DNA from: Pseudomonadales bacterium
GTDB lineage: Bacteria > Pseudomonadota > Gammaproteobacteria > Pseudomonadales > UBA7239
Direction: 5' to 3'
NCBI GenBank assembly: GCA_041395665.1
Contig: JAWLAB010000003.1
Coordinates: forward strand, 345,586-409,585
Length of the DNA: 64,000 nucleotides
Shown here piece after piece: positions 17,835 to 26,628 of this stretch. Position numbers and translations under genes: made by a program. The first letter of the stretch is position 1. Each line of letters starts with the position of its first letter. A model generated the notes under the pieces. The model made no database searches and was not told where the DNA came from. It was given only the letters and a program-made list of their open reading frames with translations.

Positions 17835-19010
17835 TTACCCGCGTGCGGCACGCGACATTTTCAAACCGAACATCGCAATCAATTCACGCTGCACTTCGTT
17901 CACGCCGCCACCGAATGTCATGGTCTGACATTTGCGGAAGCCTTCTTCCAAACGCCCTTCCACCACGGTATGTGATTGACGGCGGCGAATCAAACCGGCG
18001 GCACCGACTACATCCATCATCAAGCGATAGCATTCAATCGAAGTTTCCGTCACATATACTTTCATGGCAGAAGCATAAGCAGGGTCTGGCGCGCCTTTAC
18101 TCAACTGCCACATCATGCGCGCAACAACGATGCGCATGGCTTTCAAACGCGCGTAGCATTCCGCGATATTGGATTGCACCCACGGCTCGTCGATCACGCG
18201 GTTACCACTGGCTTGTTCTTCGCGCGTCCAATCGAGGAAGAATTGGAAGTCGCGCTGCGTCCACACACCAATCGCCGCCAAACCCACGCGTTCGTGGTTC
18301 AACTGTGAAGTGATGAGATTCCAACCTTTATTCAATTTGCCAACAACATTGGTGAGCGGCACGCGCACATTGTCGTAATAGCTCATGCAAGTCGGCACAT
18401 CGCCCACGGTTTTAATGTGCGCGAAGGAAAAACCTTTCGCGTTGGTCGGCACGATAATCATGCTGATGCCTTTGTGCTTCGGCGCGTCTTTATCGGTGCG
18501 CGCGGCGAGCCAAATATAGTCGGCGTTATCTGCACCGGAAGTGAAAACTTTAGTGCCGTTGATCACCAACTCATCGCCTTCAATCACGGCGGATGTAGTG
18601 AGCGATGCCAAATCCGTACCTGCACCTGGCTCGGTGTAGCCGATGGCAAAATGGATTTCACCGCCCGCAATTTTTGGCAGATAAAACTGCTTCATTTCTT
18701 CGGAGCCGTGCTCCATCAACGCGGGGCCAACGGTGCCCAAAGTCACGAAAGGAATTGGCGCACCGGCGATGTAGGCTTCTTCCAACAGCGCGAGCTGCTC
18801 TGCCTGACCGCGCCCTTGACCGCCGTACTCTTTCGGCCAGCCGATCGCCAACCAGCCGTCTTTGCCGATTTGGCGCACGGCATCACGGTAGAACTGACCG
18901 CTCTCCTTGGCGTGACAGCCTTCTTTCACTTCTGGTGTCATCACCTTGGCGAAATACGCGCGCAATTCTTGGCGCAGCGCCTTAACTTCTTGCGACTCAT
19001 CTACCTGCAT
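17835..19010 (-). CDS. Acyl-CoA dehydrogenase, catalytic-type subunit
   Basis: FAD-dependent acyl-CoA dehydrogenase of 391 residues. The ATG at 19010 is chosen because it gives the typical MQVDESQEVKALRQELRAYF start; an upstream ATG at 19094 adds an unlike leader. FAD/substrate motifs are AIGYTEPGAGTDLASLTT (residues about 130-150) and the C-terminal TFGGGVNEVQRELIAMFGL. The position that is Glu in the MCAD motif YEGT is Gly here (FGGG), as in the isovaleryl-CoA/FadE group where the base sits elsewhere. It is divergent from a second, degenerate subunit at 19189. In steroid degraders such pairs form heterotetramers, so the two probably work together on a CoA ester of unknown structure. Confidence 0.88.
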   Translation of the reverse strand: MQVDESQEVKALRQELRAYFAKVMTPEVKEGCHAKESGQFYRDAVRQIGKDGWLAIGWPKEYGGQGRGQAEQLALLEEAYIAGAPIPFVTLGTVGPALMEHGSEEMKQFYLPKIAGGEIHFAIGYTEPGAGTDLASLTTSAVIEGDELVINGTKVFTSGADNADYIWLAARTDKDAPKHKGISMIIVPTNAKGFSFAHIKTVGDVPTCMSYYDNVRVPLTNVVGKLNKGWNLITSQLNHERVGLAAIGVWTQRDFQFFLDWTREEQASGNRVIDEPWVQSNIAECYARLKAMRIVVARMMWQLSKGAPDPAYASAMKVYVTETSIECYRLMMDVVGAAGLIRRRQSHTVVEGRLEEGFRKCQTMTFGGGVNEVQRELIAMFGLKMSRAARG

Positions 19011-19114
19011 GACACAACCTCTGAGAAACAACCTGAAATTCGAGAGGCGCATTGTAGCCGTGGTTGCAATGGACGGAAACCGTAAAACACGCACCCATCT
19101 TCACCAAACAAGCA

Positions 19115-19138
19115 GCCACAGATTAGACGGTCTGTGGC
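19115..19138. promoter_or_regulatory. Inverted repeat between divergent dehydrogenase genes, possible operator
   Basis: Perfect 8-base arms GCCACAGA and TCTGTGGC with an 8-base spacer, in the 178 bp between the two divergent acyl-CoA dehydrogenase starts. Symmetry and place fit a dimeric repressor site (TetR-type regulators control such genes), but no regulator gene adjoins it. It could also be an RNA hairpin in the plus-strand leader. Confidence 0.4.
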
Positions 19139-19188
19139 AAAATGCGCGCCTTATTTTCAGCAAAGCCATGACCAGCGAGGTTGTTAGC

Positions 19189-20310
19189 ATGGATTTCACC
19201 TTTACCGAAGAACAGACCCAGATTCGTGAGCTGGCTAACCAAATTCTGCGCGAGAACTGCGGCGATGAGTTCTTGATGCAATTTAGCAAGGGCGGCGAGC
19301 TGTACAGCCAGAGCCTGTGGCAGTTGTTTGCGGAATCCGGCCTGCTCGGTACGGCTGTTCCTGAGTCTTGCGATGGCACGGGCTTCGGTTTTATCGAAGT
19401 CTGCCAAATTCTTGAAGAGCAAGGTCGCTTTGTTGCGCCGATTCCCTTGTTGCCTAGCTTGGTACTCGGCGGCTTGCCTCTGGCGCGCTTCGGCACGGAA
19501 GCCCAGCAGAAAAAATACCTGCCAGCACTCGCTAGCGGCGAAGCGATTTTGACAGCAGCGATTGCAGAAGAATCCATGGTGGCTGCGATGCGCCCTGCCT
19601 GCCACGCCGAACAACAAGCGGGAGCGTGGGTGATTTCTGGCGAACGCCTGTGCGTACCTTACGCAGCGCAAGCGGCGGTGATTTTGGTCGCAGCTGATAC
19701 CGCCGACGGCAAAGCTGTGTTCTTGGTAGAACCTAACGATGGCGTAAAAGCGGAATATGTGGACAGCACCAACCACGAGCCGCTGTACAACTTGCAACTC
19801 AACAACGCGAAAGCAGAAAAATTGGGCGGCGCGGATGTGTTGGCGTTTATCGTCGAGCACGCCAGCATCGCCAGCTGCGCGACAATGATCGGCATCACCG
19901 AAGAAGCCCTGCGCCGCACAGCGGAATACACCGCCGAACGCAAACAATTTGGCACCACCATTTCTAGCTTCCAAAACACCACCATGAAGTGCGCGGATGC
20001 TTATATCGACATCGAATGCATGCGCTCTGCGTATTTCGAAGCGCTGTGGAAGTTGTCAGAAAATATCGACGCACGCGCAGAAGTGCACACCGCAAAATGG
20101 TGGTCTGCTATCGGCGGTCACCGCGTAGCACACACCGCACAACATTTGCACGGCGGCATCGGCTGTGATGTGGAATACCCATTGCACCGCTACTATTTAT
20201 GGTTCAAACAAATGGAAATCCAAATGGGTGGTGGCAGCCAACAATTGGCGCAACTGGGCGAATTACTCGCCACTGACAGCAGCGTGCAACTGTTGCTGAA
20301 ATCTGCCTAA
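19189..20310 (+). CDS. Acyl-CoA dehydrogenase, degenerate partner subunit
   Basis: 373 residues of acyl-CoA dehydrogenase fold. The ATG at 19189 has GCGAGG eight bases upstream and gives MDFTFTEEQTQIRELANQIL; the reading frame is open further upstream but without family similarity. The N-terminal and middle domains are recognisable, and the C-terminal domain has AQHLHGGIGCDVEYPLHRYY. The final FAD-binding/active-site motif is changed to MGGGSQQLAQLG, with no NEIQR. That is the pattern of the second subunit in heteromeric FadE pairs. It is read divergently from the catalytic-type partner and is followed 31 bp later by a cyclic-nucleotide-binding protein. Confidence 0.85.
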   Translation: MDFTFTEEQTQIRELANQILRENCGDEFLMQFSKGGELYSQSLWQLFAESGLLGTAVPESCDGTGFGFIEVCQILEEQGRFVAPIPLLPSLVLGGLPLARFGTEAQQKKYLPALASGEAILTAAIAEESMVAAMRPACHAEQQAGAWVISGERLCVPYAAQAAVILVAADTADGKAVFLVEPNDGVKAEYVDSTNHEPLYNLQLNNAKAEKLGGADVLAFIVEHASIASCATMIGITEEALRRTAEYTAERKQFGTTISSFQNTTMKCADAYIDIECMRSAYFEALWKLSENIDARAEVHTAKWWSAIGGHRVAHTAQHLHGGIGCDVEYPLHRYYLWFKQMEIQMGGGSQQLAQLGELLATDSSVQLLLKSA

Positions 20311-20341
20311 TCCACAAAAAAAACAGGAGCGAGAGCGTGTT

Positions 20342-20794
20342 ATGGATTCATTAAAAATTGTTCGTGACTGCCCTTTATTTAAGTTGCTCGATGACGAACA
20401 GTTCGCGCATATCGCTCCGCGTTTGCACATGATGGATTTAAAAGCAGGCGATGTGCTTTACAGCGAAGGCTCGCCAGCCGATACCGTTTCTATTGTGATT
20501 TCTGGCGCGTTAGAAGCCATCAAAATGAGCGTACTCGGCGGTGAAGAAACCGTGCTCAGCGAATTTGTCACTTCGGATGTGATCGGCGAAATGGCACTGC
20601 TGTCGGATCGCAAACGCTCCGCCAGTATTCGCGCACAAATCCCTTCCACCGTTGCCAGCTTTCAACGCGCCATTTACGGCACACTGGAAAGACAACGCCC
20701 TGATATTGCCTTGCTGGTGATGAAATCTGTCGCACGAATTCTCGCGGTGCGCTTGCAAGATACTTCCGCTGATCTTGCGGATGTTTGCGCGTAA
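20342..20794 (+). CDS. Cyclic nucleotide-binding domain protein (no DNA-binding domain)
   Basis: 150-residue stand-alone cNMP-binding domain. It shows the beta-roll motif LKAGDVLYSEGSPADTVSIV and the phosphate-binding cassette region FVTSDVIGEMALLSDRKRSA (GEMALL followed by Arg). The C-terminal helices contain no helix-turn-helix, so it is not a Crp-type regulator. It may act as a small cAMP-sensing partner of another protein. The MASE2 adenylate cyclase at 52 kb and the chromosomal context of the dehydrogenase pair suggest cAMP-linked control of catabolism, but this is inference. Confidence 0.8.
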   Translation: MDSLKIVRDCPLFKLLDDEQFAHIAPRLHMMDLKAGDVLYSEGSPADTVSIVISGALEAIKMSVLGGEETVLSEFVTSDVIGEMALLSDRKRSASIRAQIPSTVASFQRAIYGTLERQRPDIALLVMKSVARILAVRLQDTSADLADVCA

Positions 20795-20808
20795 TTTTGT
20801 TTTTGTAC

Positions 20809-21405
20809 GTGTCATTCAGCCCACTGATTGATGAATTGATTAACGCGCTGCGCTGCTTGCCTGGCGTCGGCCCAAAATCCGCACAACGCATGGCGTTTCA
20901 GTTATTGCAGCATCGCCGCGACAACGCACTTAAAACCGCTAAAACTTTAGAGCGCGCACTGGAAAATGTTGGGCAGTGCAGCGAATGCCGCACGCTCACC
21001 GAGCAAACACTGTGTGAAATTTGCAGCAATCCGCGCCGCAATCGCAAACAGTTGTGCGTGGTCGAAACACCTATTGATGCGCTGGCGATTGAAACAGCAG
21101 GCACTTTTAGCGGCCTATATTTTGTTTTGCACGGCAAGTTGTCACCGATTGATGGCATCGGCCCCACTGACATCGGCATTCCACAGCTGATGCAACGCCT
21201 CGAACAAGAGCCGGCCGACGAATTAATTTTGGCAACCAACGCCACACTCGAAGGCGAAGCCACCGCGCACTACATCGCTGACCGCGCGCGTGCGCTGTCC
21301 ATTCGTTGTACGCGCATTGCACACGGCGTGCCGCTGGGCGGCGAGTTGGAATTTGTCGATGGCGGCACGCTGTCGCACGCCTTATCCGGTCGCACACAAA
21401 TATGA
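20809..21405 (+). CDS. recR: Recombination mediator protein RecR
   Basis: Works with RecF and RecO to load RecA at gaps. It has 198 residues with the GTG start at 20809, normal for RecR; an ATG at 20785 would add eight residues and overlap the previous stop by 10 bp. The helix-hairpin-helix is CLPGVGPKSAQRMAFQLLQ, the four-cysteine zinc finger is CSECRTLTEQTLCEIC, and the Toprim domain contains VVETPIDALAIE and the C-terminal Walker-like GVPLGGELEFVDGGTL. dnaX and ybaB, frequent neighbours, are absent here. It overlaps rnd by four bases. Confidence 0.95.
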   Translation: MSFSPLIDELINALRCLPGVGPKSAQRMAFQLLQHRRDNALKTAKTLERALENVGQCSECRTLTEQTLCEICSNPRRNRKQLCVVETPIDALAIETAGTFSGLYFVLHGKLSPIDGIGPTDIGIPQLMQRLEQEPADELILATNATLEGEATAHYIADRARALSIRCTRIAHGVPLGGELEFVDGGTLSHALSGRTQI

Positions 21406-22538
21406 AATCCATTGCTGATGATTGCTACTACATCGCCAGCAACAGTGAACTGACGCAAGCAGCAGAGAGTTGGCAGCACGCAAAAGTGTTGGGCGTAGAC
21501 ACAGAATTTATTCGTGTCGATACTTTTTATCCCATCCCTGCATTGATGCAAATCAGTGATGGCAAGCAATGCTGGTTGATCGATGTATTGTGCATTGATG
21601 ATTTTTCATCTCTGCACGCCATTCTCACCGCGCCACACATCACAAAAATTATTCACGCCGCCAGCGAAGATTTAGAAGTTTTTGAGCAACTGCTCGGTGT
21701 ATTTCCCGCGCCTTTATTTGATACGCAAATCGCCGCTGCATTTTGTGGTTATGGTGCATCGGTGGGTTACAGCAAATTAGTGCAAGAACTGTTAGGCATC
21801 GAGCTTTCCAAAGAACAATGTCGATCCGATTGGCTCGCTCGCCCACTCAGCGCCGAACAATTGCATTACGCCTGTCTCGATGTGCTGTATTTGCCTGCGT
21901 TATATCAATCACTGCAAGCCTCATTAACACAATTGCAGCGCTGCGATTGGGCTGCGGAAGAAAATACACGCCAGCAAGAGCGCTGCCGAGAGTTGCGCAC
22001 CACCAACTACAACTGGGAAAAAATCAATAACGCTTGGCGATTAAATCCCAGCGAGCAGCAGCGACTTTGGCATTTAGTCTTAGGGCGCGATGCGCTGGCG
22101 CGACAGCACAACAAAGCGCGTAATCACATCGCCAAAGATTTTGCACTGCTGGCGCTCGCACAACGCCCACCGGCACAAGTAGCGGCACTGTATAGCATGG
22201 ACGGCTTGCATCCTTCGGCCGTGCGTCAATTTGGCGCGCAGTTATTGCAACTAGCGCAGAAAACGCCGAACGATCTTGCCCATCCAGAATTACCTCTGCC
22301 GCTCAGCAAGGCAGAAAACGAGTATGTAAAAAAACTGCGCGCACTCACCGAACAAATTGCCAACGGTTTGCAGCTTCCGCCTGAGTTGCTCGCCAAAAAA
22401 CTAGAAATGGAACAAACCGTCAGACACTATCTCGCGCAACGCCCACTCGATGAAACAGCGCTGCCCAGCCGCTTTCAAGGCTGGCGCAAAAATATCGTAG
22501 GCGCAGCATGGTTAGATGAAATGCGCGCTTGGAGTTAA
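21402..22538 (+). CDS. rnd: Ribonuclease D
   Basis: 3'-5' exoribonuclease for tRNA maturation, 378 residues. The ATG at 21402 overlaps the recR stop as ATGA. The DEDDy exonuclease set is visible: VLGVDTEFIR (Exo I), IIHAASEDLEVF (Exo II) and YACLDVLYLPALYQSL (Exo III with Tyr and Asp). The central HRDC domain lies about residues 210-290 (LWHLVLGRDALARQHNKARN). It is followed three bases later by ycgL, a common pairing. Confidence 0.94.
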   Translation: MKSIADDCYYIASNSELTQAAESWQHAKVLGVDTEFIRVDTFYPIPALMQISDGKQCWLIDVLCIDDFSSLHAILTAPHITKIIHAASEDLEVFEQLLGVFPAPLFDTQIAAAFCGYGASVGYSKLVQELLGIELSKEQCRSDWLARPLSAEQLHYACLDVLYLPALYQSLQASLTQLQRCDWAAEENTRQQERCRELRTTNYNWEKINNAWRLNPSEQQRLWHLVLGRDALARQHNKARNHIAKDFALLALAQRPPAQVAALYSMDGLHPSAVRQFGAQLLQLAQKTPNDLAHPELPLPLSKAENEYVKKLRALTEQIANGLQLPPELLAKKLEMEQTVRHYLAQRPLDETALPSRFQGWRKNIVGAAWLDEMRAWS

Positions 22539-22541
22539 ATA

Positions 22542-22835
22542 ATGAGTCGCTTGATTGAAATATTCCGCAGTCCGCGCGAAGAAGGCCTTTACTTGTTCGT
22601 CGATCGAAAAGAAGGTCTCGCTCGCGTACCCGAAGTTTTGTTAGCGCGTTTTGGCAAACCAGAAAGCGCTATGATTTTGAATTTAGAACCCACACGCAAA
22701 CTGGCACGCGCCAATGCAGAAACTGTATTAGCCGCTATCAACGAGCAGGGATTTTATTTGCAGATTCCACCACTGCCCGATAGCGAAATGTTTGCCGTGC
22801 GTGTCAACAACCAAAAGTTGGAGCAAAAACTATGA
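22542..22835 (+). CDS. YcgL domain protein
   Basis: 97 residues matching the YcgL family: YLFVDRKEGLARVPEVLLAR, the ERKLAR-like PTRKLARANAETV stretch and GFYLQIPPLPDS. Function is not established for the family; it forms a small alpha/beta fold. It sits between rnd and a membrane protein, overlapping the latter by four bases. The rnd-ycgL order is conserved in pseudomonads. Confidence 0.9.
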   Translation: MSRLIEIFRSPREEGLYLFVDRKEGLARVPEVLLARFGKPESAMILNLEPTRKLARANAETVLAAINEQGFYLQIPPLPDSEMFAVRVNNQKLEQKL

Positions 22836-23296
22836 CCGCTGCCGATATTGAACTCGCCAAAATGGTCTACCTCGCTAGCGCCCTCGGCATAGTGCTGTTT
22901 ACCAGCATGATTCTGCGCGGCTTGTGGCGGCCGCTGCGTTTTTTATTAATTTCTGTGGCAATCAGCATTTTTTTCACACCCTACTTTCTCACACAAAAAA
23001 TGCCTGACGGTTCTGAGCAAAACATAGTCCCGTCTTTTGTTGTGACGCTACACAAAGCGGCAGAAGACAGAGAGCGCTGGCGCGAAATTATCCACGAAAT
23101 AGGCAAACCAATTGCTTTTATGGGCATTGTCAATGCAAGTATTGCTTTGATACTAGCCGTTGCCTTGCCAAAACCACGAAAAAAAATAAAATCAGCGAAC
23201 CCCAAGAAAGAAAAAAAAGCTAAGCAAAAAAAATCGCAAAACCCGTACCTACCTGATGATTTTGAGCCTACTACTTCACAATCGTCCTCAACCTAA
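22832..23296 (+). CDS. Unknown inner-membrane protein with Lys-rich tail
   Basis: 154 residues, not recognised as a family. Two to three hydrophobic helices are seen (residues about 9-30, 33-50 and 88-108), the last ending at ALPKPRKKIK, followed by a very basic cytoplasmic tail (KKEKKAKQKK) and an acidic Ser/Thr-rich end. The starting ATG overlaps the ycgL stop (ATGA), so it is probably cotranslated with ycgL. The gene is compact and its codon use is like its neighbours, so I consider it real. Confidence 0.7.
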   Translation: MTAADIELAKMVYLASALGIVLFTSMILRGLWRPLRFLLISVAISIFFTPYFLTQKMPDGSEQNIVPSFVVTLHKAAEDRERWREIIHEIGKPIAFMGIVNASIALILAVALPKPRKKIKSANPKKEKKAKQKKSQNPYLPDDFEPTTSQSSST

Positions 23297-23313
23297 CAAT
23301 AGACAGCATATTC

Positions 23314-24504
23314 ATGATCAACACCCTCCTTCACTGCCGCTATTTGATTCCTGTCATCCCAGAAAATTGCGTGCTGGAAAATTACAGCATCGCTATTACC
23401 AATGGCGTTATTACGGATTTATTGCCGCGCCTTGAAGCAGAAAAAAAATATGCGGATGTCACCGCCATCGAACTAGATCAACACATTGTGTTGCCCGGCT
23501 TGATCAATGCACACGGTCACGCTGCCATGAGTTTATTGCGCGGTTATGCCAATGATTTAGCGTTAATGGATTGGCTCAACGATCACATTTGGCCGACCGA
23601 AGCGCAATGGGTCAGCGATGCTTTTGTATTTGATGGCGCACAATTAGCCATCGGCGAAATGATTAAAAGCGGTACCACTTGTTTCAGTGATATGTATTTT
23701 TTTCCTGAAGCCACTGCGCGCGCTGTGCAAAGTAGCGGTATGCGCTGCCAACTCAGTTTTCCTATTTTCAAATTTCCATCGAACTGGGGATCAGGCTCAC
23801 AGGAGTACATCTCAAAAGGTTTGGCACTACACGATCTGTATCGCGATTCCGATCGCATCAAAATTGCTTTTGGTCCACACGCTCCTTACACGGTGGATGA
23901 TGCCAGTATTGAAAAAGTAGTGATGCTGGCCGACGAGTTGGATGCCGGTATTCAAATTCATTTGCACGAAACGGCGTTTGAAGTGGAAAGTTCCGTGCAA
24001 GAAATTGGCATGCGCCCGATTGAACGGCTGCGCAAATTAGGCGCCCTGACACCGCGCACGCAATGCGTACACATGACAGCGCTTAACGACGCCGACATAC
24101 AAACGATCAGCAGTCACGGCTGCCATGTCATTCACTGCCCTGAATCCAATTTGAAATTGGCTAGCGGTTTTTGTCTTGTCGATACGCTGCAAAAAAACAA
24201 TATCAATGTTGCGTTAGGCACTGACGGCGCGGCCAGTAATGATGATCTCGATTTGTTTGCTGAATTGCGTACGGCTGCACTGCTAGCAAAAGCCGTTGCC
24301 AATGATGCTACCGCGCTGCCCGCACACGCCGCGGTGCGCATGGCCACCATCAACGGCGCGCGCGCATTGGGTATGGAACAGTTAATCGGCAGTTTAGAAA
24401 TTGGCAAACAGGCGGATATCACCGCTGGCGCATCGACACACTGTGCGCACAACCGCTACACGATGCCGTCACTGGTTTACACCAGCAGCGGCTCGCGGTG
24501 TTGA
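23314..24504 (+). CDS. mtaD: TRZ/ATZ-family 5'-methylthioadenosine/S-adenosylhomocysteine deaminase, 3' end frameshifted
   Basis: Amidohydrolase that deaminates MTA/SAH. Metal and active-site residues are present: INAHGHAAMSLLRG (HxH), HLHETAFE, HCPESNLKLASGF and LGTDGAASNDD. The family frame fails after ADITA near 24423. Translating other frames of 24424-24666 recovers the missing C-terminus in pieces: RIDTLCAQPLHDAV, LVYTSSG, VDVWVGGKRLL and NRQLTTLDESELIQRTMSW. At least four indels, most of them one-base losses, are needed. The continuous frame stops at 24504 with an unrelated tail. The intact gene would end about 24666 and run into convergent rlmJ. It is either a fresh pseudogene or a poorly resolved piece of assembly. 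Confidence 0.88.
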   Translation: MINTLLHCRYLIPVIPENCVLENYSIAITNGVITDLLPRLEAEKKYADVTAIELDQHIVLPGLINAHGHAAMSLLRGYANDLALMDWLNDHIWPTEAQWVSDAFVFDGAQLAIGEMIKSGTTCFSDMYFFPEATARAVQSSGMRCQLSFPIFKFPSNWGSGSQEYISKGLALHDLYRDSDRIKIAFGPHAPYTVDDASIEKVVMLADELDAGIQIHLHETAFEVESSVQEIGMRPIERLRKLGALTPRTQCVHMTALNDADIQTISSHGCHVIHCPESNLKLASGFCLVDTLQKNNINVALGTDGAASNDDLDLFAELRTAALLAKAVANDATALPAHAAVRMATINGARALGMEQLIGSLEIGKQADITAGASTHCAHNRYTMPSLVYTSSGSRC

Positions 24505-24624
24505 TGTGTGGGTAGGCGGAAAACGCCTCCTGAGAATCGTCAGTTGACGACTTTGGATGAAAGCGAATTGATACAGCGCACGATGAGCTGGTCAGAAAAA
24601 TTCAAGCGGCTTCCAACAAAAAAT

Positions 24625-25443
24625 CTACACAATAACTGCCACTCTCCGGCGAAGGTGTTTTGCTAACCACGGCAAGGTCTCTCGCATAGCGGCCGCCAGC
24701 GGCCACGGCGGGTTGATCACTAACATCCCGCTGCCTGCCATCCCTGCGCCGTTAGGCTCTCGTGTTAACCACTCAATTTTCAGCAAACTTTTCATCGGCA
24801 ATGCGGCAATTTTTTTAATCATTTTTTCTGCGCGCTTCGCTTCTACCACGGGATACCAAACTAAATACACGCCTGTTGCAAAGCGTTTTAATGCATCGTC
24901 TAGCGCTTGAATAATCGCCGCCTCTTCACCCATCGTTTCATAGCTGGGATCCAACAACACCACACCGCGCCGCTCTTTCGGTGGCAATGCCGCTTTTAGT
25001 GCCGCGTAACCGTTCGTTTTTTGCACGCGCACATTGGAAAAATGTTTGCAGTTTTCGGCGAGCGATGCGTATTCCTGTGGATGCAATTCCGAAGCAAACA
25101 GTCGATCACTGCCGCGCAACATTTTCTGCGCTAACAACAAAGAACCCGCGTAGTAGCGCAAATGCCCGCCTTCGTTAAAAGCACGCAACGCCTGCAAATA
25201 CGGCGTTAACGCAGCAGGCGCACTACTCGCCGTACGCCACAGTGTTTCAATGCCATCACGGTATTCGCTAGTTTTTTGTGCGATAGGATGCGTTAAATCG
25301 TAAAGCCCGCGACCGGCGTGCATATCGTGAAAATACAGCGGCTTGTCCTTCTGCAGCAGATAATCCAACACATAACAAAGCACTGCGTGCTTCAACACAT
25401 CCGCCACATTGCCTGCATGAAAACCGTGTTGATAACTGAGCAT
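24625..25443 (-). CDS. rlmJ: 23S rRNA (adenine2030-N6)-methyltransferase
   Basis: 272-residue methyltransferase that modifies A2030 of 23S rRNA. It has the conserved N-terminus MLSYQHGFHAGNVADVLKHA, the KPLYFHDMHAGRGLYDL SAM-site region and the catalytic VVLLDPSYE (DPPY-like). C-terminal GMAGSGMLVINPPWPL is also typical. It starts three bases after the VWA gene stop and is probably cotranscribed with it. Confidence 0.93.
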   Translation of the reverse strand: MLSYQHGFHAGNVADVLKHAVLCYVLDYLLQKDKPLYFHDMHAGRGLYDLTHPIAQKTSEYRDGIETLWRTASSAPAALTPYLQALRAFNEGGHLRYYAGSLLLAQKMLRGSDRLFASELHPQEYASLAENCKHFSNVRVQKTNGYAALKAALPPKERRGVVLLDPSYETMGEEAAIIQALDDALKRFATGVYLVWYPVVEAKRAEKMIKKIAALPMKSLLKIEWLTREPNGAGMAGSGMLVINPPWPLAAAMRETLPWLAKHLRRRVAVIV

Positions 25444-25446
25444 AAA

Positions 25447-26622
25447 CTATTTCGACAAATACGCCATGGCGCGATCAAGACCAGAGATCGTCAGCGGAAA
25501 CATACGATTCTCCACCAAGTCGCACACCAACTTGATACTGTGCGTGCGCGGCCAATACTCCTCTGGCATCGGGTTTAACCACACCAATTTGGGATAGGTT
25601 TCTGCCATGCGCTGCATCCACACCGCGCCGGCTTCTTCATTGTGATACTCGATATTGCCGCCGATATGGGTGATTTCATAAGGCGCCATACTGGCATCGC
25701 CGACAAATACTACTTTGTAATCTGCCGCGTATTTATGCATCACATCCAACACCGCTGTTTTTTCCGAAAAGCGGCGCACATTATTTTTCCACACAAAGTC
25801 ATAAATAAAATTGTGAAAATAAAAGTATTCCAGATGTTTGAACTCAGAGCGCACGGCAGAAAATAATTCCTCGCACATTTCGATGTGCGGATCCATCGAA
25901 CCGCCGATATCAAAAAACATCAGTACCTTCACCGCGTTATGCCGCTCCGGCACCATACGAATATCCAACAAACCTGCGTTGCGTGCGGTTGAGCGAATGG
26001 TGTCATCAATATCCAATTCTTCGTTAGCGCCTTGGCGCGCAAATTTTCGCAAACGCTTTAATGCCACTTTGATATTGCGCGAGCCTATTTCCGTTGAATC
26101 ATCCAAATCACGGAATTGCCGTTTCTCCCACACTTTCACTGCGCGGCGATTCTTACTCTCACCACCCACGCGAATCCCTTCTGGGTTGTAACCATTATTA
26201 CCAAACGGCGAAGTGCCACCTGTGCCTATCCATTTATTGCCACCTTCATGGCGCTCTTTTTGTTCGGCGAGGCGCTTTTTGAATTCTTCAATCAGCTTCT
26301 CTAAACCGCCCAAAGACTGAATCTGCTTCTTTTCCTCTTCGCTGAGGTTTTTTTCAAATTGCTGCCGCAGCCATTCATCAGGAATCATGACTGAAATTAA
26401 ATCATCAACCGTTTGCATATCTTTGAAATAGCGACCGAAAGCTTGATCGAAGCGATCAAAGTATTTTTCGTCTTTCACCAAACAGGTGCGCGCCAAAATA
26501 TAAAAATCATCCATGTTGGCAAAAGCCAGATGATTCTCAAGCGCCTCCAGCAGAACCAGCAACTCCTTAATAGATACAGGAACACCGGCATTTTTTAGCG
26601 TATAAAAGAAATTAACCAGCAT
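25447..26622 (-). CDS. VWA domain protein, CoxE-like
   Basis: 391-residue cytoplasmic protein of the CoxE/VWA type. The N-terminal part (residues 1-130, VNFFYTLKNAGVPVSIKE) matches proteins paired with MoxR ATPases. The C-terminal von Willebrand A domain has the MIDAS-like DIGGSMDPHIEMCEEL (DxGxS) and VFVGDASMAPYEI. A Gly/Asn-rich linker lies at about residues 125-160. MoxR-VWA pairs usually act as chaperones for metal-centre or complex assembly, but no MoxR AAA+ gene adjoins here; the neighbours are a chemoreceptor and rlmJ. Confidence 0.85.
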   Translation of the reverse strand: MLVNFFYTLKNAGVPVSIKELLVLLEALENHLAFANMDDFYILARTCLVKDEKYFDRFDQAFGRYFKDMQTVDDLISVMIPDEWLRQQFEKNLSEEEKKQIQSLGGLEKLIEEFKKRLAEQKERHEGGNKWIGTGGTSPFGNNGYNPEGIRVGGESKNRRAVKVWEKRQFRDLDDSTEIGSRNIKVALKRLRKFARQGANEELDIDDTIRSTARNAGLLDIRMVPERHNAVKVLMFFDIGGSMDPHIEMCEELFSAVRSEFKHLEYFYFHNFIYDFVWKNNVRRFSEKTAVLDVMHKYAADYKVVFVGDASMAPYEITHIGGNIEYHNEEAGAVWMQRMAETYPKLVWLNPMPEEYWPRTHSIKLVCDLVENRMFPLTISGLDRAMAYLSK

Positions 26623-26628
26623 AAATAG

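Noticed and set aside
19123..19974. 283-codon open frame opposite the 19.2 kb dehydrogenase
   Set aside because: Antisense mirror of the dehydrogenase codons, with no ribosome-binding site or motifs.
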